Below, piece after piece: positions 35,063-43,673 of a stretch of DNA of 64,000 nt (the first letter of the stretch is position 1; the number at the start of each line of letters is the position of its first letter). The stretch is from an uncultured Algibacter sp. (lineage in GTDB: Bacteria; Bacteroidota; Bacteroidia; Flavobacteriales; Flavobacteriaceae), in contig NZ_CANLZX010000004.1 of NCBI RefSeq assembly GCF_947495675.1, positions 1 through 64,000 of the forward strand, read 5' to 3'. Made by a program: the position numbers and the translations under genes. Below the pieces are notes generated by a model. That model had not been told where the DNA came from. It worked only from the letters and a program-made list of their open reading frames with translations, and ran no database searches.

Positions 35063-35155
35063 AGCTATTAAAATATTTATACAAATGTATGATTTGTATT
35101 ATTTTTACAATAATAAATATTGCTATAATTTTGCCTCAAATAAAATAAGAGACAA

Positions 35156-35752
35156 ATGAAAAATATATTTATAATTAATGGAAGTCATCCATTTGCACAT
35201 TCTGGTGGACGATTTAACGAAACACTTTTCACTAATACGATTTCATATTTTGAATCTTTAAAAGGATTTGAAGTTAAGGCTACACAAGTAGGTGACAGTT
35301 ATAATACAAAAGAAGAAGTAGAAAAATTTAAGTGGGCAGATATAGTGATTTATCATACGCCAATTTGGTGGTTTCAAATACCTTTTGGATTTAAAAAATA
35401 TATAGATGAAGTTTTTACGGAAGGTCATCAAAATGGAATTTATGCAAGTGATGGAAGAAGTAGAAAAAATCCAAATATCAATTATGGGACTGGTGGTTTA
35501 ATGCACGGAAAAAAATATATACTTACCACAAGTTGGAATGCACCTAAAACCGCATTTACTTTAGAAAATGAATTTTTTAATCAAAAAAGTGTAGATGAAG
35601 GTGCTATGTTTGGGTTTCATAGAATGAATGCTTTTACAGGAATGGAATTATTGGCAACACATCATTTTCACGATATGGAAAAAAATGCGGATGTTCCTTT
35701 TGAGTTGAATAATTATAATACTTTTTTAAATGATTTAGTGACTAATTTGTAA
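35156..35752 (+). CDS. NAD(P)H:quinone reductase, MdaB/flavodoxin-fold family
   Basis: 198 residues with a flavodoxin-like fold binding FAD or FMN. Features are the start IFIINGSHPFAHSGGRFN, the YHTPIWWFQIPFGFKKYIDE region characteristic of MdaB-type enzymes, and KKYILTTSWNAP. It reduces quinones by two electrons and protects from quinone and oxidative stress. The divergent LysR gene probably controls it. Its 3' end faces secA across a shared terminator. Confidence 0.9.
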   Translation: MKNIFIINGSHPFAHSGGRFNETLFTNTISYFESLKGFEVKATQVGDSYNTKEEVEKFKWADIVIYHTPIWWFQIPFGFKKYIDEVFTEGHQNGIYASDGRSRKNPNINYGTGGLMHGKKYILTTSWNAPKTAFTLENEFFNQKSVDEGAMFGFHRMNAFTGMELLATHHFHDMEKNADVPFELNNYNTFLNDLVTNL

Positions 35753-35884
35753 TTATCTGGTTTCATTTCGAAAACGCAGCGCAACTTAAGCAGATATGAA
35801 AACTTTTTTAATGTTTTAAATCTGACGTTAAATCAATTTAGTTGAAATTTTACAAAGTCAAGTATTTGTATAATATTAAGACAT

Positions 35885-35917
35885 AAAAAATCCCGATAGT
35901 TTCTATCGGGATTTTTT
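35885..35917. terminator. Bidirectional terminator between the mdaB-like gene and secA
   Basis: Perfect stem AAAAAATCCCGATAG / CTATCGGGATTTTTT with a TTT loop, at the meeting point of two convergent genes. Confidence 0.92.
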
Positions 35918-35954
35918 ATATTATAAGAGTCCTTTTTTTTTAAAGGAATTGAGA

Positions 35955-38900
35955 TTATTCCTCAATTAAAACCCATTCGCCTTTGGCAAGTAAAGGTTCT
36001 GCTTGTTTATATTTTAAGGTTTTGTTTTCACCATTTATTACGTGTTTTATAGTAACACGATCGTTACGGCCAATTTTTGGCTTATCTCGTACAATGGTTT
36101 CAACTACTTCTTGTTGGCGTTGAGTATTTCCTGCAGCTCTATTTTGTGCAGAACGCTCATCTAAATTAGGAATTTCTTCTTTTTGTACATTAAGCTTTTC
36201 TTGTTTTCTGGCTCTTGCTTCTTGAATAGTGTCTTGCGTTTCTTGAGGTAATTCACCTTTAAATAAGAATGAAATTACATCTTTATTCACTTGATCAATC
36301 ATGGCTTTAAATAACTCAAAAGCTTCAAACTTATAAATTAAAAGCGGGTCTTTTTGCTCATGCACCGCTAATTGAACAGATTGTTTTAACTCGTCCATTT
36401 TACGTAAATGCGTTTTCCAAGCATCATCAATAATGGCAAGTGTAATGTTCTTTTCAAAATCTGTAATTAATTGTTTACCATTAGTTTCATAAGCTTTTTC
36501 AAGGTCTGTAACAACGTTTAAACTTTTAACACCATCTGTAAAAGGAACAACAATACGTTTAAATTTATCGCGTTGTGTTTCGTATACATTTTTAATAACA
36601 GGGAAAGCAATGTCTGCATTACGCGCCATTTTATCTCTGTAATGCTCGAAAGCGGCTTTGTAAATTTTCGATGTAATATCTGTAGCAGACAGTTTTCCAA
36701 ATCCTGCTTCAGTAATTGGCGAACTCATAGAGAAATAGCGAATTAACTCAAACTCGAAATTTTTATAATCATTAGCACCTTTGTTAGTTTCAGATATACC
36801 TTCGGATGTATCAAAAATCATATTTGCTAAATCTACACGTAAACGTTCACCATTTAAAGCATTGTAACGACGTTTGTAAACAACTTCACGTTGTGCGTTC
36901 ATAACATCATCATACTCTAATAATCGCTTACGAACACCAAACTGGTTTTCTTCAACTTTTTTCTGTGCACGTTCAATAGATTTTGAGATCATAGAATGCT
37001 GAATCACTTCACCTTCTTTTAACCCCATTTTATCCATCATTTTAGCAATACGCTCTGAACCAAATAAGCGCATTAAGTTATCTTCAAGCGATACATAAAA
37101 TTGTGAACTTCCTGGGTCTCCTTGACGACCAGCACGACCGCGTAACTGCCTGTCTACACGACGCGAGTCATGACGTTCTGTACCTACGATGGCTAAACCA
37201 CCGGCGGCTTTAACGGCATCTGATAATTTAATATCGGTACCACGACCTGCCATATTGGTTGCAATAGTTACTTGACCTGCATTTCCTGCTTCGGCAACAA
37301 TATCGGCTTCGCGTTTGTGTTGTTTTGCGTTTAGTACATTGTGTGGTATTTTACGTATGCTTAGCATTTTACCAAGTAATTCGGAAATTTCTACCGATGT
37401 GGTTCCAATTAATACCGGACGACCAGCGCCAGATAATCTGGTTACCTCCTCAATTACTGCATTATATTTTTCGCGTTTTGTTTTGTAAACTAAATCTTCT
37501 TTATCATCTCTAGCAATTGGGCGGTTTGTTGGTATTTCAACTACATCTAATTTATAGATTTCCCAGAATTCGCCAGCTTCTGTAACCGCTGTACCCGTCA
37601 TACCAGACAGTTTACGGTACATTCTAAAATAATTCTGTAATGTTACGGTTGCAAAAGTTTGTGTAGCATCTTCAATCTTTACATTTTCTTTAGCTTCAAT
37701 GGCTTGGTGTAATCCATCAGAGTAACGACGACCATCCATAATACGCCCTGTTTGCTCATCAACAATCATTACTTTATTTTCCATTACCACATATTGTGTG
37801 TCTTTTTCAAATAAAGCATAAGCTTTTAGTAATTGATTTAGCGTGTGTATACGCTCAGATTTTACTCCAAACTCTTTAAATAAATCTTCTTTTAGCGTAG
37901 CTTCCTCTTCAGCCGAAAGGCCTTGTTCTTCAATTTTGGCAACTTCAATACCAATTTCTGGTAAGATGAAGAAGTCTGGATTATCTTTTCCAGAAATGTA
38001 TTCTACACCTTTATCAGTAAGTTCAACTTGATTGTTTTTTTCTTCGATAACATAGTATAATTCCGCATCAATTTTTGGCATTTCGCGGTTATTATCTTGC
38101 ATGTAAAAGTTTTCTGTTTTTTGAAGTAATTGTTTAACACCTTCTTCAGATAAAAACTTAATTAATGCTTTGTTTTTAGGAATACCTCTGTATACACGTA
38201 GTAATAGTATGCCACCTTCTTTGGTGTCTCCTGCTGCAATTAGTTTTTTAGCTTCTGCTAAAACCCCTGTTAAGTATTTACGTTGTACAGTAACAATATC
38301 GTCTACTTTTGGTTTTAATTCTGTAAACTCATGGCGATCTCCTTTTGGTATAGGACCCGAGATAATTAGTGGTGTACGTGCATCATCAACTAATACAGAA
38401 TCGACTTCATCGACAATAGCATAATGGTGTGGTCGTTGCACTAAATCTTCTGGAGCATGCGACATATTATCACGTAAGTAATCAAAACCAAATTCGTTGT
38501 TTGTACCGTAAGTTATATCTGCGTTGTAAGCTTTTCTACGTGCTGCCGAGTTTGGTTGGTGGTAATCAATACAATCAACACTCATTCCATGAAACTCAAA
38601 AATAGGTGCCATCCAAGCACTATCACGTTTTGCTAAGTAATCGTTTACAGTTACTAAATGCACTCCTTTTCCTGCTAAAGCATTTAAGTACACCGGTAAG
38701 GTTGCAACAAGTGTTTTACCCTCACCTGTTTGCATTTCGGCAATTTTACCCTGGTGCATGGCAATACCACCTATTAATTGAACATCGTAATGTATCATGT
38801 CCCAAGTAATTGGTTTTCCTGCTGCATCCCAAGAATTTGCCCAAACTGCTTTATCATCTTCTAAAACCACATAGTCTTTTTCGCCAGAAATCATTCTATC

Positions 38901-39308
38901 AAACTCATTAGCAGAAACTGTTATTGAGGTATTGTGTACAAAACGTTTTGCTGTTTCTTTAACCACAGCAAAAGCTTCTGGTAAAATATCGTTTAAAACA
39001 TCTTCGGTAATTTTATAAGCATCATCTTTTAAACGGTCAATTTGCTCATAAATATCTTCACGTTTATCAATATCTTCAGTAGTTTCAGCCTCATGTGTTA
39101 AATCGGCAATTTGTTTATCTATTTCAGCATTTGCTTCAGCTATTTTAGCTTTAAATTCGGCTGTTTTAGCTCTTAAATCGTCATGACTTAAAGCTTCTAA
39201 GGCAGTTTCAAACGAATTAATTTTTCCAACGAGTGGTGTAATAGCTTTAACATCTTGTTTTGACTTATCGCCTACAAATATTTTAAGTACAGAATTTAAA
39301 AAACTCAT
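35955..39308 (-). CDS. secA: Preprotein translocase ATPase SecA
   Basis: 1117 residues, the large Bacteroidota form. Walker A is TGEGKT (194-199, in MQTGEGKTLVATLP); the DEAD-type box lies in VDEVDSVLVDDARTP. The preprotein-crosslinking and helical scaffold regions follow, then IATNMAGRGTDI and RQLRGRAGRQGD. An N-terminal charged insertion (about 45-100) and another near 330-480 account for the length. The C-terminal zinc-binding motif is absent; the chain ends in a basic/hydrophobic segment (KHVINGENKTLKYKQ). It drives secretion through SecYEG. Single gene next to the DUF2795 gene. Confidence 0.98.
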   Translation of the reverse strand: MSFLNSVLKIFVGDKSKQDVKAITPLVGKINSFETALEALSHDDLRAKTAEFKAKIAEANAEIDKQIADLTHEAETTEDIDKREDIYEQIDRLKDDAYKITEDVLNDILPEAFAVVKETAKRFVHNTSITVSANEFDRMISGEKDYVVLEDDKAVWANSWDAAGKPITWDMIHYDVQLIGGIAMHQGKIAEMQTGEGKTLVATLPVYLNALAGKGVHLVTVNDYLAKRDSAWMAPIFEFHGMSVDCIDYHQPNSAARRKAYNADITYGTNNEFGFDYLRDNMSHAPEDLVQRPHHYAIVDEVDSVLVDDARTPLIISGPIPKGDRHEFTELKPKVDDIVTVQRKYLTGVLAEAKKLIAAGDTKEGGILLLRVYRGIPKNKALIKFLSEEGVKQLLQKTENFYMQDNNREMPKIDAELYYVIEEKNNQVELTDKGVEYISGKDNPDFFILPEIGIEVAKIEEQGLSAEEEATLKEDLFKEFGVKSERIHTLNQLLKAYALFEKDTQYVVMENKVMIVDEQTGRIMDGRRYSDGLHQAIEAKENVKIEDATQTFATVTLQNYFRMYRKLSGMTGTAVTEAGEFWEIYKLDVVEIPTNRPIARDDKEDLVYKTKREKYNAVIEEVTRLSGAGRPVLIGTTSVEISELLGKMLSIRKIPHNVLNAKQHKREADIVAEAGNAGQVTIATNMAGRGTDIKLSDAVKAAGGLAIVGTERHDSRRVDRQLRGRAGRQGDPGSSQFYVSLEDNLMRLFGSERIAKMMDKMGLKEGEVIQHSMISKSIERAQKKVEENQFGVRKRLLEYDDVMNAQREVVYKRRYNALNGERLRVDLANMIFDTSEGISETNKGANDYKNFEFELIRYFSMSSPITEAGFGKLSATDITSKIYKAAFEHYRDKMARNADIAFPVIKNVYETQRDKFKRIVVPFTDGVKSLNVVTDLEKAYETNGKQLITDFEKNITLAIIDDAWKTHLRKMDELKQSVQLAVHEQKDPLLIYKFEAFELFKAMIDQVNKDVISFLFKGELPQETQDTIQEARARKQEKLNVQKEEIPNLDERSAQNRAAGNTQRQQEVVETIVRDKPKIGRNDRVTIKHVINGENKTLKYKQAEPLLAKGEWVLIEE

Positions 39309-39426
39309 GAGTGTAATTTTATATGTTTTATCTAGGTTTGTCCTAGGTTAATGTCGTAATTATATATGTACCTTTAAAAGGTATTCAAAGATACATTTTG
39401 TTATGCATCCTTGCACAATTTAGAAC

Positions 39427-39456
39427 AAAAAAAAAGCCTCAAATCGAGACTTTTTA
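39427..39456 (-). terminator. Terminator of the DUF2795 gene
   Basis: On the minus strand AGTCTC / GAGGCT with a short loop, then T9. It lies 20-50 bp past the stop. Confidence 0.8.
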
Positions 39457-39476
39457 ACTATTCTTTATGCTTTTAT

Positions 39477-39698
39477 TTAATATTCATCTTCATTCCAGAG
39501 GTAATCCTCATCGGTAGGGTAATCAGACCAGATTTCTTCAATAGAGTCGTAAGAGTCTCCTTCATCTTCTATAGATTGTAAATTTTCAACAACCTCCAAA
39601 GGCGCTCCAGTTCTAATAGCGTAATCTATTAATTCGTCCTTTGTTGCTGGCCAAGGTGCATCACTTAAATAAGATGCTAATTCTAATGTCCAATACAT
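39477..39698 (-). CDS. DUF2795 small acidic protein
   Basis: The start is placed at ATG 39698 (73 residues, MYWTLELASYLSDAPWPATK). Upstream in-frame codons would use TTG and are rejected. The fold is a short helical module (LASYLSDAPWPATKDELIDYA) followed by a strongly acidic tail (DEGDSYDSIEEIW, DEDYLWNEDEY). DUF2795 proteins occur across bacteria without known function. In this phylum this form is highly conserved near secA, suggesting a basic cell role; that is inference. Confidence 0.88.
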   Translation of the reverse strand: MYWTLELASYLSDAPWPATKDELIDYAIRTGAPLEVVENLQSIEDEGDSYDSIEEIWSDYPTDEDYLWNEDEY

Positions 39699-39999
39699 TT
39701 CTTTGTGTTTAATTTTTTGCAAAAATAATTTTTTAGTTTAAACACACAAGAAAAAAATGAATTATTTAATCATTAATTTTAAGAACGTATCTTTTTGTAC
39801 TCTAAACCCTTGCAAATTATTTCTGCTAGGTTAATAATAATGTAGCAAATAAATTAGATAAGTTTTTTTTTTTTTGAATTTTATCAATTAGAGCGTTACC
39901 ACAAGGGTCGGGCTTTTGGCAGTCGCTTTTTTGTGTTGCATATGTGCAACAACACAAAAAGAGCTTCAACAAATGCCTCAATCCCTAACGCTATAAAAT
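39699..39999. other. 301-bp intergenic region with a poly-T run and repeat copy C
   Basis: Upstream of the DUF2795 gene and downstream of the cobalamin adenosyltransferase gene (both minus strand). It contains a run of 14 T at about 39862-39875 and the repeat at 39893-39991. No ORF is convincing. Confidence 0.6.
39893..39991 (+). repeat. GC-rich dispersed repeat, copy C (99 bp) with AT-rich hairpin core
   Basis: Begins GCGTTACCACAAGGGTCGGG and ends CTCAATCCCTAACGC, as copies A and B. The middle is replaced by a long hairpin (TTTTTGTG and TTGCA pairing with TGCAA and CACAAAAA, with a 3-nt bulge). The nearest gene end is the adenosyltransferase stop, 8 bp away. Confidence 0.88.
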
Positions 40000-40575
40000 T
40001 TATGATGTCTTTTCAGGAATCCACTTAATTTCATTCGCTTGCAAATCAAATGACAACTTTCGTGCCAATACAAAAAGATAGTCAGAAAGACGGTTTAAAT
40101 ACGTTAGGGCATTTGCTTCAAAAGGTTCTAAATCATTAAGTGCAGATGCTAAACGTTCGGCTCTGCGGCATACACAACGTGCTATGTGACAGAATGACAC
40201 CGTTTGGTGTCCGCCAGGAAGCACAAAATGCGTCATTGGTGGCAAGGCTTCGTTCATGGTATCCATTTCATGCTCTAACCTTTCAATGTGTTTTATAGAT
40301 ATTTTTTCAATATTTAAACGCTCCTTCCCGTTTTTTAAAGTAGCCTTTTCAGGATCGGTAGCTAAAATAGCACCAATTATAAATAGTTTATCTTGTATGT
40401 TAATAATAGAATTTTTGTAAACCTCATGTATATCTTGATCGCGAATTAAACCCATGTGCGAGTTTAGTTCATCAATAGTGCCATAACTCTCAATTCTAAT
40501 ATGATGTTTAGGAACTCGTGTGCCGCCAAATAGCGCTGTAGTACCTTTGTCTCCTGTTTTAGTGTAAATTTTCAT
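40000..40575 (-). CDS. Cob(I)yrinic acid a,c-diamide adenosyltransferase, PduO type
   Basis: 191 residues. The start KIYTKTGDKGTTALFGGTRV holds the ATP phosphate-binding TGDKGTT. The signatures ESYGTIDELNSHMGL and FVLPGGHQTVSFCHIARCVCRRAERL are those of the PduO family. The enzyme transfers the adenosyl group from ATP to cob(I)alamin, giving coenzyme B12. No other cobalamin gene is near, so it probably serves B12 salvage for B12-dependent enzymes elsewhere. Monocistronic; repeat copy C lies just beyond its stop. Confidence 0.95.
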   Translation of the reverse strand: MKIYTKTGDKGTTALFGGTRVPKHHIRIESYGTIDELNSHMGLIRDQDIHEVYKNSIINIQDKLFIIGAILATDPEKATLKNGKERLNIEKISIKHIERLEHEMDTMNEALPPMTHFVLPGGHQTVSFCHIARCVCRRAERLASALNDLEPFEANALTYLNRLSDYLFVLARKLSFDLQANEIKWIPEKTS

Positions 40576-40734
40576 ACTACGAAGTTATAGTATTTTTAAG
40601 AGTTTTACAAAGTAACTAAGTTGTAAGTTTATGTTTATATCTTTTTATAAATTAAGGGTTGTTACGCTATAATGTAAGTAATTTATTAAAGAAAAAAATT
40701 ACTTTTGTAACTGCTATATCAACACTCTCTTATT

Positions 40735-42822
40735 ATGAAAAAAAATACTTTGTTTTTCTTGTTTTTTGCAATATCGTTTATTGTTAAAGCGCAATCTTAC
40801 ATGGGGTTTCTTACCGACAATTATAGTGGTGTTCATGCTGTGATTTCAAACCCAGCAAATATTTATGGAACTCCTTACAAAACAGATGTAAATCTTGTTG
40901 GTGTAAGCGTATTTACAAATAATGATTATTATGGTGTTAATTTATTTGATGTCACTAAAAGCAGTTATAGCTTTGATTTAGAAGCGAAAACACATCCAAA
41001 AGATATTAATAGTGGATCCCTAAATACTGATGTTCTTGGCCCATCTTTTATGTTTAACCTTACTAAAAATAGTTCTTTAGCCGTTTTTTCTAGAGGTAGA
41101 GCTTTTGTAAATGTTAATAATGTTAAAGGGTCTACTATAGAAGTTATTGACGATGATACTTCAGATGATTTTATTTTAAATGATGAAAACATGAATGTTC
41201 TAGGGCATTCATGGGCAGAATTGGGTATAACTTATGCTAGAACTATTTTTAATAATAATCAGCATTTTTTAAAAGGAGGTGTGTCTTTAAAATATTTGCA
41301 AGGCCTTGGTAGTGTTTTTGCTTTAGGAAGAGATGTTTCAATTGATTATGATGCAGACGGTACAGATTTAGGTGGTGGAGAAACTACAGGAAGTATAAAT
41401 TCTAGCGGTAATTTAACTTTTGCACGATTTGCCGATTTTGATAATGATAATTACGATTATAAAACTCCAGATAATGCAAGCGGATTTGGAGTCGATGTAG
41501 GTTTTGTTTATGAGTGGAGACCTAACCACAATCGTTACAAAGTAAATGATTCTACTACTTATAAATTTAAAGATAAAAATAAATACAAATTAAAAATAGG
41601 TGTATCGGTATCAGATATTGGATATATAAACTATAAAGATGGTATAAAAGAAGCTTATAATATTACAAATACAGATGTAAACCAAAATCAATTTGAAGCC
41701 GCAGAAGATTTTAGTACTGCTTTAAATACTTTTTATACGCTTACTAATACAGCTACAGGTTATAAAATTGATTTGCCAACAGCTTTGCATGTTAATGTAG
41801 ATTGGAGCTTAAATAATAAATTGTATGTAAATTTAAATACAGATTTCACATTAATGTCTAAGGACAGAATAACTGCAAATAGAATTTCGAATACGGTGTC
41901 TTTAACACCACGTTATGAAAGTAAATGGTTTAGTTTTTATATGCCTTTAAGTGTCATGGAGAATAGTGGTTTTAGAGTGGGGGCTGGGTTTAGAGCAGGG
42001 CCATTATATGTTGGGTCTGGGTCTCTAATTTCTGCATTTACGAGTAATAATAATAGAGAGGCAGATGCTTATGCTGGTTTAAAAATCCCAGTTTTTAAAA
42101 ATAGCCCTAAAGATAAAGATGGTGATGGTGTTTTTGATAAATTAGACGATTGTCCTAAAATACCAGGGCCAATATCAAATAATGGTTGCCCTGTTGAAGA
42201 CCAAGATGAGGATGGAATACTAGATGATGTTGATGAGTGCCCAGAAGTAGCCGGCCCTGAAGAAAATAAAGGATGTCCGTGGGGTGATAAAGATGAGGAT
42301 GGAATGCTAGATAATGTTGATGAATGTCCAGAAAAAGCAGGTCCTGAAGAGAATAAAGGGTGTCCATGGCCAGATAGTGATGGTGATGGCGTTTTAGATA
42401 AAGATGATGATTGTATAGATGCTGTTGGTACTGTAGTTAATAATGGTTGCCCAGAGGAAGTTATTTTAAAACTTCAAAAAACATTAAATGATTATGCTAA
42501 AACGATATTATTTAATTCTGGGAAATCTACAATAAAAACAGAGTCTTATGATGTGTTGTCTGATATTGTAATTGTTTTAAATGAATACATTAATGCAACG
42601 TTTGTTATAGAAGGGCATACAGATAGTATTGGAAGTTACGAATTAAACCAAAAACTATCGGAAGCAAGAGCTAATGCTGTTAAAAATTATTTAATTGAGA
42701 AAGGGATAGATTCAACTAGATTATCAGCTGTAGGTTATGGTGAAAGAAAACCAATTGCAACCAATATGTATAAAGCTGGTAGAGCCCAAAATAGACGAGT
42801 AGAAATTAATTTAGTAAAATAG
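40735..42822 (+). CDS. OmpA-family outer-membrane protein with DUF5723-like barrel and calcium-type repeats
   Basis: 695 residues. The signal peptide is at 1-19 (ISFIVKAQ). A large beta-rich domain (about 20-455) resembles DUF5723 barrels. Then come about four thrombospondin-type-3-like calcium-binding repeats (455-575; DKDGDGVFDKLDDCP, DEDGILDDVDECP, DSDGDGVLDKDDDC), with near-identical tandem DNA in the middle. The OmpA domain covers about 580-695: FNSGKSTIKTES, FVIEGHTDSIGSYELNQKLS, RAQNRRVEI. It anchors the outer membrane to peptidoglycan. A -7-like box TACTTTTG lies at 40700-40707. Its 3' end shares a terminator with the methyltransferase gene. Confidence 0.93.
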   Translation: MKKNTLFFLFFAISFIVKAQSYMGFLTDNYSGVHAVISNPANIYGTPYKTDVNLVGVSVFTNNDYYGVNLFDVTKSSYSFDLEAKTHPKDINSGSLNTDVLGPSFMFNLTKNSSLAVFSRGRAFVNVNNVKGSTIEVIDDDTSDDFILNDENMNVLGHSWAELGITYARTIFNNNQHFLKGGVSLKYLQGLGSVFALGRDVSIDYDADGTDLGGGETTGSINSSGNLTFARFADFDNDNYDYKTPDNASGFGVDVGFVYEWRPNHNRYKVNDSTTYKFKDKNKYKLKIGVSVSDIGYINYKDGIKEAYNITNTDVNQNQFEAAEDFSTALNTFYTLTNTATGYKIDLPTALHVNVDWSLNNKLYVNLNTDFTLMSKDRITANRISNTVSLTPRYESKWFSFYMPLSVMENSGFRVGAGFRAGPLYVGSGSLISAFTSNNNREADAYAGLKIPVFKNSPKDKDGDGVFDKLDDCPKIPGPISNNGCPVEDQDEDGILDDVDECPEVAGPEENKGCPWGDKDEDGMLDNVDECPEKAGPEENKGCPWPDSDGDGVLDKDDDCIDAVGTVVNNGCPEEVILKLQKTLNDYAKTILFNSGKSTIKTESYDVLSDIVIVLNEYINATFVIEGHTDSIGSYELNQKLSEARANAVKNYLIEKGIDSTRLSAVGYGERKPIATNMYKAGRAQNRRVEINLVK

Positions 42823-42844
42823 AAAACAATATGTAATTTGATTA

Positions 42845-42878
42845 AAAAAACCAACATACAATATGTTGGTTTTTTTTT
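42845..42878. terminator. Bidirectional terminator between the OmpA and methyltransferase genes
   Basis: AAAAAAACCAACATA / TATGTTGGTTTTTTT around a 3-nt loop, a perfect 15-bp stem ended by a long T run. Confidence 0.92.
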
Positions 42879-42897
42879 TTGATTTTAAAAATAACAG

Positions 42898-43671
42898 TTA
42901 TACTCTTATTTTAAAATGTTCTTTAACCTGTTCTTTTCTAAAAAAAACGAAACCCCAGAAAAAGGTATCTATAGTAACAGTTACTTTAGGGTGAGCTTTA
43001 ATTGTCTCCCAAGCTTCGGTCATGCCTTTAGACCAATAAATGTCATCAAAAATAAAAACAGAGGTATTGTTTGTGGTTTTTAATAAGGTTTCAAAATAGT
43101 TTAAAGTTGCTTCCTTTTGGTGGTTGCCATCAAAGAAAATTAGATTATAATTATTTGAACTTAACCTTTTTGTTTCATCGTTAAAATTACCAGTTAATAA
43201 TGATATGTTTTCAATATTTAGAGTTTTTAAATACGCTTTTGTAAATGCCGAGGTTTCTGTGCAACCTTCTATAGTCGTAATATTAGCTTTTTTGTTTCCT
43301 AGCCTAAAGGCATGTGTTGCAATACCTAATGATGTACCAAGTTCTAAAATATTATTAGGTTTAAAATATCTTGTAACTCTATAAAGTAGTTTTGTTCTTT
43401 TTAATGTTGTACCGGCATTTTTTGTAATGTTAGAAACTAAACGATCTTGTTGTTTCATAACTTGTGATCCTGCACCTAAATCTGAAACTTTTATTTTTGA
43501 GTTATTTTTAAGTAACGTTTTTCTATATTTTAAAATAGTATTATACGCTTCGTACTTGTTTTTGTTATAAAAGCATTTGGTTATTAAATCATACACAAAA
43601 GGGGAGTGTACACCGTGTTGGTTTTTAGATTTAATAATAAATTTTATGTATTGAACAACTTGATAATACAT
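42898..43671 (-). CDS. Class I SAM-dependent methyltransferase
   Basis: 257 residues. The Rossmann methyltransferase core begins near 112 with motif I ILELGTSLGIATHAF. An acidic residue in IEGC (about 152-155) should hold the SAM ribose, and FFDGNHQ and FIFDDIYWSKGM follow. The N-terminal 100 residues are helical and start QHGVHSPFVYDLI, a pattern shared by uncharacterised flavobacterial methyltransferases. Substrate unknown. It follows the ABC-F gene by 2 bp on the same strand, so they form an operon. Confidence 0.87.
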   Translation of the reverse strand: MYYQVVQYIKFIIKSKNQHGVHSPFVYDLITKCFYNKNKYEAYNTILKYRKTLLKNNSKIKVSDLGAGSQVMKQQDRLVSNITKNAGTTLKRTKLLYRVTRYFKPNNILELGTSLGIATHAFRLGNKKANITTIEGCTETSAFTKAYLKTLNIENISLLTGNFNDETKRLSSNNYNLIFFDGNHQKEATLNYFETLLKTTNNTSVFIFDDIYWSKGMTEAWETIKAHPKVTVTIDTFFWGFVFFRKEQVKEHFKIRV

Positions 43672-43673
43672 GA

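Noticed and set aside
37843..38809. Several plus-strand ORFs inside secA
   Set aside because: Antisense shadows of the secA frame with unnatural composition.
39862..39875. Poly-T run, possible sequencing or slippage site
   Set aside because: No gene or hairpin is attached; nothing else supports a function.
42180..42380. Tandem DNA repeat resembling a minisatellite
   Set aside because: It is the in-frame coding of the calcium-type protein repeats of the OmpA-family gene.
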